Assembly (NCBI GenBank): GCA_031548025.1
Contig: JAVBRM010000005.1
Coordinates: forward strand, 62,001 to 126,000
Direction: 5' to 3'
Source of the DNA: UBA5239 sp031548025
GTDB taxonomy: Bacteria; Verrucomicrobiota; Lentisphaeria; Victivallales; Victivallaceae
Length of the DNA: 64,000 bases
The notes beneath the pieces are model-generated. The model did no database searches. It was given only the letters and a program-made list of their open reading frames with translations, and was not told where the DNA came from. Of the stretch, positions 26,330 to 34,400 are shown one piece after another. Position numbers and translations under genes: made by a program. Position 1 is the stretch's first letter; each line of letters starts with the position of its first letter.

Positions 26330-27157
26330 TCAACCCCGCATTTTCTTGCGGACAGCCATTTCGCGGGGCGAAAGTTCGCGCAAACCGGTGCCGAGCGCCG
26401 ATTCCATGGCCCGGATATCCTTGACGTAATTGATCAGTTCCGCCGGTTCCACTGAGGAGGATTGGTCTGAACCGTACATCTTACGGTCGAGCGTGATATG
26501 CCGCTCCACAGAAACCGCGCCCAGAGCCACCGCTCCCAACGTGGCGACATTGCCGATTTCATGACTGGAATAACCGACTTTGCAACCGTAGCGCCTGGCC
26601 AATTCCGGAATCATCAGCAAATTGGCTTCTTCCGGCAACATCGGGTACGTCGAAACGCAATGCAGCAGCTCGAACGGGCAATTGTATTTATGGAACAGCG
26701 CCACCGCCGCGTCGATTTCTTCCCACGTGCTCATGCCGGTGGCGATAAAGGTATAGCGTCCTTCTTCCGCCGCCGCTTCCAGGATCGGCATATTGGTCAG
26801 TACCGGTGAGGCAATTTTGTTGTATTTCAGGTTATAGCGGCGCAGGAACTTCTGTGAATCCGGATCCCAGCACGAGGCAAACCATCCGATCCCCTGTTCA
26901 CGGCAGTAACGGTCGATTTCATCGTATTCGTCCTGGTTGAACTCAAGTCCTTCCTTTTGGGCGCGTTGGGTGTTGCCCCAGGGGCTTTCCCGGAGGCCAT
27001 CCAGAAATTCCTGCGTATAAACCTTGTCAATCGTCCGCTTTTGAAATTTCACCGCGTCGCAGCCGGCCAGCACCGCCGTGTCGATGAGCCGCTTGGCTAT
27101 TTCCAGGTCGCCATTGTGATTAATGCCGATTTCCGCCGAAACAAATATTTTACTCAT
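26330..27157 (-). CDS. NeuB-family sialic acid synthase-like protein lacking the SAF domain
   Basis: A 275-residue TIM barrel of the NeuB family: AEIGINHNGDLEIAKRLID at the start, DAVKFQKR, FIATGMSTWEEI, LLHCVSTYPMLPEEANL, GYSSHEIG and VERHITLDRKMYGSDQSSS, containing the metal and PEP-binding residues. The family condenses PEP with an N-acyl hexosamine (or its phosphate) to a nonulosonic acid. The protein stops soon after LRELSPREMAVRKKMRG, so the antifreeze-like SAF domain (~70 residues) that usually completes the active site is missing. It lies 3 bases after rfbH. Its substrate may therefore differ from that of classical NeuB. Confidence 0.85.
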   Translation of the reverse strand: MSKIFVSAEIGINHNGDLEIAKRLIDTAVLAGCDAVKFQKRTIDKVYTQEFLDGLRESPWGNTQRAQKEGLEFNQDEYDEIDRYCREQGIGWFASCWDPDSQKFLRRYNLKYNKIASPVLTNMPILEAAAEEGRYTFIATGMSTWEEIDAAVALFHKYNCPFELLHCVSTYPMLPEEANLLMIPELARRYGCKVGYSSHEIGNVATLGAVALGAVSVERHITLDRKMYGSDQSSSVEPAELINYVKDIRAMESALGTGLRELSPREMAVRKKMRG

Positions 27158-27160
27158 ATA

Positions 27161-28483
27161 TCACCCTGTTATAAATTGTTTGATAGTCGTCATCATATAT
27201 TCGATCTTTTCCGGGGTCATGCCGGGGTAGACTCCGATCCATAGACTGTCGTTCATGATCTTGTCGGTGTTGGTCAGGGAACCTGCAATCCGGTAATCTT
27301 TGTCAAGTTCCATTATAGCAAAACACGGATGCTTTGTCAAGTTGCCTGCGAAAAGATTTCGCGTCTGGATGTTGTTTTTCTCCAGATATTGCGCGAAATC
27401 GTTTCGAGAGAACTGCACGCCATCGCGCAGAGTCATCAGAAAGCCGAACCACGAAGGTTCGCTGCCGGGTGTCGCCTCCGGCAAAATCAGGACATCGCGA
27501 AACTCCTTGAGCCCTTCGGACAGCAGACGGTGGTTTTCGCGGCGGCGGCGGGTGAATTCCGGCAGTTTTTCGAGCTGGGCGCAACCGATAGCCGCCTGGA
27601 GATCGGTTGCTTTCAGGTTGTAGCCGAAATGACTGTAAACATATTTATGATCGTAGCCCGGCGGTAATTGGCCGAACTGGCCGGAAAAACGACAGTTGCA
27701 ACTGTTGTCGCGTCCGGAGTCGCACCAGCAGTCGCGGCCCCAGTCGCGCATGGACAACAGGATTTTTTTCAACAGCGGATTGTCGGTATAAACCGCCCCG
27801 CCCTCCCCCATAGTCATGTGATGAGGCGGGTAAAAGCTCGACGTTCCGATATCGCCCCAGGTTCCGCTCAAGCGTCCCTGGTAAAGTGATCCGAGAGCGT
27901 CGCAGTTATCCTCGATCAGCCAGAGGTTGTGACGTTCGCAGAACGCTTTGACCGCCGTCAGATCGAACGGATTTCCCAGCGAATGCGCGGCAAAGAGCGC
28001 TTTGGTCCGGGGCGAATATGCCGCATCGAGTAAATCGGGATTGAGGTTTCCGTTCAGGTCGACGTCGATGAATACCGGTACCGCGCCATATTGGACTATC
28101 GGTGCTACAGTCGTCGGAAACCCGGCTGCCACGGTGATGACTTCGTCGCCGCGGCAGATGCGGCGCTCTTTCAGCAAGGGCGAAGTCAGGGCCATGAACG
28201 CCAGCAAATTGGCCGAAGAACCGGAATTGACCAGCAATGCATAGCGTAGCCCCAAATACGCCGCGAGTTTTTGTTCGAATTCGCGGGCCCACTTGCCGGT
28301 GGTCAGCCAAAACTCCAGCGTGGCGTCGGCTAGATTCCGCATTTCATTCTCATCGAAAACCCGTCCGGCGTAATTAACCCGGGTTTTGCCGGCGGCGAAG
28401 TCCTCCCGCGGTTCATGAACCAAGTGGTAATATTCGGCAACTTGGGCCAGGATCGATTGTTTCAATTCGTTTATGCGGTCCAT
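27161..28483 (-). CDS. rfbH: CDP-4-dehydro-6-deoxyglucose 3-dehydrase (E1)
   Basis: A 440-residue PMP-dependent aminotransferase-fold enzyme. SFYPPHHMTMGEGGAVYT shows His where PLP aminotransferases have Lys, diagnostic of E1/RfbH. The cysteine-rich segment with CWCDSG and CNCRFSG binds the [2Fe-2S] cluster. With an E3 reductase it removes the C3 hydroxyl of CDP-4-keto-6-deoxyglucose. The ATG at 28483 has GAGGGG 6 bases upstream and overlaps rfbG by 13 bases; an earlier in-frame start is less likely. The E3 partner (AscD/DdhD) is not in the window, so another ferredoxin reductase must serve. Confidence 0.92.
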   Translation of the reverse strand: MDRINELKQSILAQVAEYYHLVHEPREDFAAGKTRVNYAGRVFDENEMRNLADATLEFWLTTGKWAREFEQKLAAYLGLRYALLVNSGSSANLLAFMALTSPLLKERRICRGDEVITVAAGFPTTVAPIVQYGAVPVFIDVDLNGNLNPDLLDAAYSPRTKALFAAHSLGNPFDLTAVKAFCERHNLWLIEDNCDALGSLYQGRLSGTWGDIGTSSFYPPHHMTMGEGGAVYTDNPLLKKILLSMRDWGRDCWCDSGRDNSCNCRFSGQFGQLPPGYDHKYVYSHFGYNLKATDLQAAIGCAQLEKLPEFTRRRRENHRLLSEGLKEFRDVLILPEATPGSEPSWFGFLMTLRDGVQFSRNDFAQYLEKNNIQTRNLFAGNLTKHPCFAIMELDKDYRIAGSLTNTDKIMNDSLWIGVYPGMTPEKIEYMMTTIKQFITG

Positions 28484-29541
28484 GACAACCCCTCGACTTT
28501 GGCGTCCGAACAATATTGTTCAAGGTCTTGCCAGGTATTTAAGGTTTTTTGTGTATAAAAATCACGATACCAAGTGGCGGTGTGGGCGAAAGCGGCTTCC
28601 GGATTCCAGACGTTACCCCAGTCAAGTTTCTTTATCGCCATGGTGCTGTTGAGCTGGAGATAATGTGCTTCATGCGGGGCATTGGGGGGCGGATCGGGAA
28701 GAAAGCTGACCGCCGGCCAGGCTTTCCGCAACGCTGCGGCCGCCTGTTCCACGGTAATGACATACTGATGATCCGGTCCGAAGTTCCAGGCACGGGCGGC
28801 TTCGGTATTGCCGCTGTAAAGTTGCTGTCCCAGCAGCAGATAACCGCTCAACGATTCCAGGACATGCTGCCAGGGGCGGATGGCATAAGGACTGCGGATT
28901 TTTTCGGTTCTACCCTGGGCTGCGGAACGCATCAAGTCGGGCACCAGCCGGTCGAGCGCCCAGTCGCCGCCGCCGATGACATTACCGGCGCGGGCACTGG
29001 CGGTCAGGATTCCCGCTTTGTCCAGGAACGACCGGCGGTAAGAGGCCGTAATCAATTCGGCGCAACCTTTGGATGCACTGTAGGGATCGTAACCGCCCAT
29101 GGGGTCGGTTTCGCAGTAGGCACGGCCATCTTCAAAATTTTCGTAACACTTGTCGCTGGTGACCACCACCACCGATTTGATGCTGGGGGTGTGGCGACAG
29201 GCCTCCAACACATTGATCGTGCCGCCGGCATTGATGGCGAAAGTCTCCACCGGAGACTGGTATGAGAGCCGCACCAAGGGCTGGGCCGCCAGATGGAAAA
29301 CCATTTCAGGCTTGAATTCGGCAATGGTCCGGGCCAGCAATTGCTCATCGCGGATGTCGCCGATGACGGAATTCATATTCAGTTTCAGCAATTCATAATG
29401 CGAAGGATCGGTCGGCGGGGCCAGGGCGTAACCGGTGATTTCGGCACCGAGCCGGTTCAGCCAGGCGCAAAGCCATGAACCCTTGAAACCGGTATGCCCG
29501 GTGACCAGCACCCGACGGCCGGTATAAACGTCAGCAAACAT
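28471..29541 (-). CDS. rfbG: CDP-glucose 4,6-dehydratase
   Basis: A 356-residue extended SDR. RVLVTGHTGFKGSWLCAWL is the family-specific cofactor loop, VTSDKCYEN the Thr/Ser region, and YDPYSASKGCAEL holds the catalytic Tyr-Lys pair. It converts CDP-glucose to CDP-4-keto-6-deoxyglucose using bound NAD. The ATG at 29541 overlaps the rfbF stop by 11 bases; additional upstream residues in frame are read-through of rfbF. It sits between rfbF and rfbH in pathway order. Confidence 0.93.
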   Translation of the reverse strand: MFADVYTGRRVLVTGHTGFKGSWLCAWLNRLGAEITGYALAPPTDPSHYELLKLNMNSVIGDIRDEQLLARTIAEFKPEMVFHLAAQPLVRLSYQSPVETFAINAGGTINVLEACRHTPSIKSVVVVTSDKCYENFEDGRAYCETDPMGGYDPYSASKGCAELITASYRRSFLDKAGILTASARAGNVIGGGDWALDRLVPDLMRSAAQGRTEKIRSPYAIRPWQHVLESLSGYLLLGQQLYSGNTEAARAWNFGPDHQYVITVEQAAAALRKAWPAVSFLPDPPPNAPHEAHYLQLNSTMAIKKLDWGNVWNPEAAFAHTATWYRDFYTQKTLNTWQDLEQYCSDAKVEGLSWTA

Positions 29542-30355
29542 TATGCCTCCAGTATTTTGTCCAGGGGGCATCGCCTTTTTCCCACAACTCGTTCAGCAAC
29601 TGATACTCGCGTGGAGTATCCATGCATTGCCAGAAACCGTCATGATGGTATGCGGCCAACTCGCCGTCCGCTACTGCCGCATCCGTGGGGGTGCTTTCCA
29701 GAAATGAATCTTCAGTAGTGGAAATATAACGCTCAATGAATTTGCGGTCCATGACCATGAAACCGCCATTGATACGCTGTTCATGGCAGAGTTTCTTTTC
29801 GGCAAAACCTTTGACCAATCCATTGTCAATGGTCAGTTCACCGAACCGGCCGATCTGACATACCGCGGAAATGGTCAACAGCTTGCCGGCATTCAAATGA
29901 GTTTTTTCCAAGGCGTTGACATCGATATTGGCCACGGCGTCACCATAGGTCATGAAAAAGTATTGGTCGGCGGGTTTCAGGTAACGGGAGGCCTTGCGTA
30001 TCCGGCCGCCGGTCATGGTCTCCAAGCCAGTATTGGCCAGAGTTACTTCCCAGTCGTCTTCCCCTGAATGATCGTGATAAGTGATGCCGTGCTCGCCGCC
30101 GAGCTGAATCGTGATATCGGCGGCGCGCGCATGGTAATTCAGAAAATAATCGATAAACTCTTCACGCTTATAGCCCAGGCAAAGGATAAAACGCCTGACT
30201 CCGAATGCAGCATAACTCTTCATGATATGCCAGATTATCGGCTGTTCTCCGATCGGCACCATGGGCTTGGGTAGGACTTCAGTCACTTCGCGTAAACGAG
30301 TCCCTTTGCCGCCGCAAAGAATCATTACGGGAGGCATCTGTCGTTCAGTTGTCAT
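29531..30355 (-). CDS. rfbF: Glucose-1-phosphate cytidylyltransferase
   Basis: A 274-residue nucleotidyltransferase. VMILCGGKGTRLREVTEVLP is the nucleotide-binding start, PMVPIGEQPIIWHIMKSYA follows, and FFMTYGDAVANID holds the metal-binding Asp. The C-terminal CMDTPREYQLLNELWEKG is typical of RfbF. It makes CDP-glucose from CTP and glucose 1-phosphate and is the first gene of the 16-gene glycan operon. A promoter-like pair lies upstream at 30380-30407. Confidence 0.95.
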   Translation of the reverse strand: MTTERQMPPVMILCGGKGTRLREVTEVLPKPMVPIGEQPIIWHIMKSYAAFGVRRFILCLGYKREEFIDYFLNYHARAADITIQLGGEHGITYHDHSGEDDWEVTLANTGLETMTGGRIRKASRYLKPADQYFFMTYGDAVANIDVNALEKTHLNAGKLLTISAVCQIGRFGELTIDNGLVKGFAEKKLCHEQRINGGFMVMDRKFIERYISTTEDSFLESTPTDAAVADGELAAYHHDGFWQCMDTPREYQLLNELWEKGDAPWTKYWRHNVC

Positions 30356-30379
30356 TATCGCACCTGTTCTTTTTGTAGC

Positions 30380-30407
30380 AATATAATCAGAATTAGCGAT
30401 TATTCAA
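30380..30407 (-). promoter_or_regulatory. Promoter candidate of the glycan operon
   Basis: On the minus strand TTGAAT (30402-30407) and TATATT (30380-30385) are separated by 16 bases, ending 25 bases before the rfbF start. It lies just beyond the terminator of the GH130 gene, so it is a sensible point for the start of the rfbF operon. Confidence 0.55.
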
Positions 30408-30432
30408 CTTTCTTCATAACTATTTTGAATCG

Positions 30433-30468
30433 AAAAAGGAAAAAAAGCCGGAAAATGAATTTCCCGGC
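30433..30468 (-). terminator. Factor-independent terminator after the GH130 gene
   Basis: In the minus direction a GC-rich hairpin, GCCGGGAAAT...ATTTTCCGGC (30447-30468, one mismatch), is followed at once by TTTTTTTCCTTTTT. It starts 20 bases after the stop of the first GH130 gene and closes the carbohydrate-use cluster that runs down from 46 kb. Confidence 0.88.
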
Positions 30469-30487
30469 ATGGCGCTGACGACTTGAG

Positions 30488-31414
30488 TTATGACTTTGGG
30501 AGTTCAAGCATTTCTGTCGGCATTGTCGCCGCACAGAGCGTGGAATCGGCAGCACCGTAATAGACGATGATGCGGTCACTCATGATCACCTGCCCGCAAG
30601 AATAGACGCAATTTCCGGTAATGCCTTTTTTCGTTTCGTAGTCCATTTCCGGCTCGAGAATCGGCTCAGGCTGGACGAACAGCACCTTAGTCGGATCATT
30701 GAGGTCGAGCCAAAAAATTCCGAGGCGGTAGGTTCCCGCCAGATCTTTACCATGAAAAATCACCGCCCAGGCATCTTTTACCCGGATCGGCGGTCCGCAG
30801 ACGCCGAGTTTGCAATGCGTCCACGGCAGGATCTCATTGGTCAGGATCATTTTTGCATTACCCCAGTTTTTCAGATCCGGGCTGGTCGAAACCCAGATAT
30901 TCGGAATCGGCCGGTGCATCAATACGAACTGTCCGTTGATCTTTTCCGGAAACAACGCCCCGGTCCGCTGGGAAATATCCTTGACGATCAGGCCATGCTT
31001 GGTAAAAGTTTTGAAATCTTTGGTTGAAGCCAGCGCCAGACGATCCCAGCAAGCCGAACTGATGGCATAAACAATATAATAAGTATCGTCGATTTTCGTA
31101 ATCCGGGGGTCTTCCACCCCGCGGATACCGACGATCATCGGATTTTCTCCATCCCTGTTCAGAACCGCCCCCCCTGACATTTCCGAAACCTTGAAACCAT
31201 CCGGGCTGACGGCGTGGCCGATGGTCCCCAGCCAGAAGCGGTTGCCGGGACTGCGCGGCTCCGTACCTTCCGCCCGGAAAAGAAAATGCACTTTCCCATC
31301 GTGCACAATCGCGCCGGAATTAAAAATTCCTTTGCTGTTCCATTCATCGCCGCGGCCGGTGCCGCTTAAAATTGGATTTTTGTCGTAACGGGTTAATTTA
31401 GCAGGAATTCTCAT
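30488..31414 (-). CDS. GH130 glycoside phosphorylase/hydrolase, copy 1
   Basis: A 308-residue five-bladed-propeller enzyme of family GH130 (mannosyl-glucose or mannooligosaccharide phosphorylases and related hydrolases). Motifs include KNPILSG, HFLFRAEGTEPRS, GVEDPRITKID (the catalytic Asp region), MHRPIPNIWVS and YGAADSTLCAA. There is no signal peptide, so it should act in the cytoplasm on imported oligosaccharides. It starts 2 bases after the giant hydrolase stop. A second copy lies at 38780-39703; the last ~210 residues of the pair differ at about 14 positions, the first ~93 at about 24. Confidence 0.9.
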   Translation of the reverse strand: MRIPAKLTRYDKNPILSGTGRGDEWNSKGIFNSGAIVHDGKVHFLFRAEGTEPRSPGNRFWLGTIGHAVSPDGFKVSEMSGGAVLNRDGENPMIVGIRGVEDPRITKIDDTYYIVYAISSACWDRLALASTKDFKTFTKHGLIVKDISQRTGALFPEKINGQFVLMHRPIPNIWVSTSPDLKNWGNAKMILTNEILPWTHCKLGVCGPPIRVKDAWAVIFHGKDLAGTYRLGIFWLDLNDPTKVLFVQPEPILEPEMDYETKKGITGNCVYSCGQVIMSDRIIVYYGAADSTLCAATMPTEMLELPKS

Positions 31415-31416
31415 GT

Positions 31417-34400
31417 TTATTGTTCTTTGGGGTTATTGGTTAATTCCCGCAGCAGAACCGCGGGATAAGGTTCATGTTCAGTGGTACCGGCTCCTTTCAG
31501 GTTCGCACCGTAGGTGTTGCTGTCGCCAAGACAGACAACGCTGGAGGTGTCGAAATGTTTTTCCCGGATGATGGCGGCCATTGCATGTCCGAGTATCGCC
31601 GCTGCCTGCGGGGTCAGATGGACTCCATCGGGACTGTTGAGGTTGGCCAGATTGCGCAGCAACGATTCGGCGGATTCCAATGGCGCGTGTTTGCTGATCA
31701 CATCATACAGATCATACAACGGCAGGTTGTTCGCCGCTGCGATTTTCCGGATGATGGCGTTGGCGTCATTAATGCGTTGGCTGGGCGATTCGCCCTTGTA
31801 TGCCTCCTCCTTGTGGCGTCGCATCACCAGCGATTCGATACAGGGCGGAATGGTTGCCAGAATCACCTGGCTGCCTGCGTTGCGGAGACGTTCGACGATA
31901 GCATCGAGGTTCTTTTCGAAGGCCTCAGGTGATGCCAGTTTCTTTGAATTCAACATATCATTGGTTCCGACCATCACGATCGTAGTGGTGGGTTTCTTTT
32001 CCAATGCTCTCGGGAGCAGATACCGGAGGACTTCGCCGCTGGTAATTCCGCCCTTACCGTAATTGAATACCTCCGTGGTGTATTTCGGTTCTTTGAATAA
32101 CAGAGTTCCAAAATTGGCCGTTTCGACAAACCCCCGCTTCAGCGCCGACCAACTGGAAAGTTCCCGATCTTCCGTGGGAGTGGAAGGGCGTAAACGGCAG
32201 ATGTTGAACTGGATTTTTTCATCCTGCAGTTTTCCCGGCAACTTCATGGGAATCGTGACCAGATAACTGTTTTTCTGCGGCTGAACCACTTGGACGCCGC
32301 TGTCCAACAGCAGAGCGCTGTTGCGCTGGACATCAAAATGCGTTTCCGAGAAAATACGCAGTTGATAGCTTCGTTTCGGAGCGGGATACAACCAGATTTC
32401 TATTTCGTTTGCGAAGTCAGGCTGTGATTCTTCGTACTCGCAGTATATATAGATGTTTTTGTCATCGCGGGCGATAGCCGCCGAGGTCTGGTGAGACGGC
32501 ATTCCTTTATTGCCGACCAGGTAAAAATGGGGAATCTTTACTCCTTTTTCCCTGATCTCCCGCCAATTCGTATGCTTTGACTGTGGGATGTACAATTCAC
32601 GCGGCGCGGAAAGTTCGCGATTGATCGCGTCGGCATCGATTCCTTTCAGAACCGGCGCGACCGCTTTGGCATTGAAGTGCTCGACGGTGGCTTTCAAACG
32701 GCGCCCCGGACGTACCCGTGAAGTTCCTGCGCTTAACCATACTTTGCCGTTCCATCCGGCCGGAGCATATTGTTTCAAATCCAGTGAAAATATTGCCGGA
32801 GAAGGCCGGTCGATCAAATTTCCCAGATCGAATTTCCTGTCGGCGCGGCGCTTGCCGCCCCATGGATGCATGCCCGGAGTTCCGTCGTAGTTCATGACGC
32901 CGCAGCCCAGAGCTACCCGATGGAATCCTTTGGCGGTCTGGTAATCAAGCATGATTCCGGCAAAATCGGTCGCAGAGAGATAATAGCGGTTCAGGTGCGT
33001 ACGGAGTATCCCGCCGCCGGTCAGGAAAGTATGTTCCAGGCGCAATTGCACTTTCTCTGCGTTTTCCAACAGCATTCCCGCATAAGCATGGCCGAAGTAA
33101 TCCACAATTTTATCCGTGGTTCCCGCTTCCAATGACAATTTCTCCACATCGGCTGCGGCGCTGAATGGCGGCATTCCCACCTGAATATGACGCCCATCGT
33201 CCCAGGCGGAAGTGTACGAGGCGGACGAAGTGATTTTTACCCCTTCGAATTCGCGGCTCACGGCTTCAATTTTCTGTTCCTGCGGATGCTTCGGCGCCGC
33301 TTCCACCAGCATGGCGGCGGTCGGTTTGCCGGCTTCGATACTGAGCTTGACCGGAGCTTTTCCATCCAGAGTATTGAGCTCGATATCTCCGGCCGCATGA
33401 TATCGGGACAGGGCCGGGGCGGAACCGCAATACAACAATTTACCGTCGCGCTTTACAGTTACAATGCCGGGATTGCCGTCCAGTTTGAGTTTCCCGTTTT
33501 CCAAGATCGCTTTGAAGGGAACGGATTTGACCGCGATCTGGTCGGAAAGTTCGATTTTCGAGCGTCCTTTGGCGATCTTTATCACCGGGTAGATTTTTCC
33601 GCCGAATTCCGCATAGTTGCACTCGACCGGTTCGCTGTTGACAGTTACCCGGGCCGGAGAAGTAAAGAGAATGATTTCCGCCTGATCCGCCTGGGATTCG
33701 ATCTGCAGCGGGAAGCTTCCGCCGCTGATTTTTACCTCCGGCGTGGCTGTGAAAAAATAATTGTGCGGCATATCGTTGACCGAATATACCCCCGCCGGTG
33801 TCGGACTGATCACCAATTGACGGAATTCGTCTTTCCCGAAATCTTCGGACCGGTATTTGAAATTACCGTTGAGTTTGCCTTGCCGCAACAGGCGCGGGCT
33901 GGCCGCCAGGCCTTCGCGCCAACGGAAATCGCGATAATTTTCACGGACGTTTTTTTCGCCCAGCCCGTATGGCTCCGAAGCTCCGTCCCGGTATTTGTCG
34001 ATCCGGTATTCCCAAATCTGACATTCCCGGTCCTGCGGCAACTGCAATTCCACTTCCACGACGGGATTATTGCCGCGGTTGATGATCGAAAATACGGTTT
34101 CGCCGCTGATATTCCGGGTCGTGGCGTAAGTTTCAAGTTCCGTTTTGGGATCATTTTTCCAGTCGGGCGTATATTTCAAATTCAGGATGGATGTCTTGCC
34201 TAGTTCGGCGTTGGCGGTCAGATACGGAATCTGCTGGAACCGGAGAGAGTGAATCGCCGGGACGAAACCATTGGCCATTACCCTGGTGATATAATCCAGA
34301 TTCGGGTTCCAGTATAACAGGCACAGACGGCCTCCGGGACGATGATTGACGAATGCCGACATCGCCATCCCCATGCCTACGAATTCCCGCCAGACTTCCG

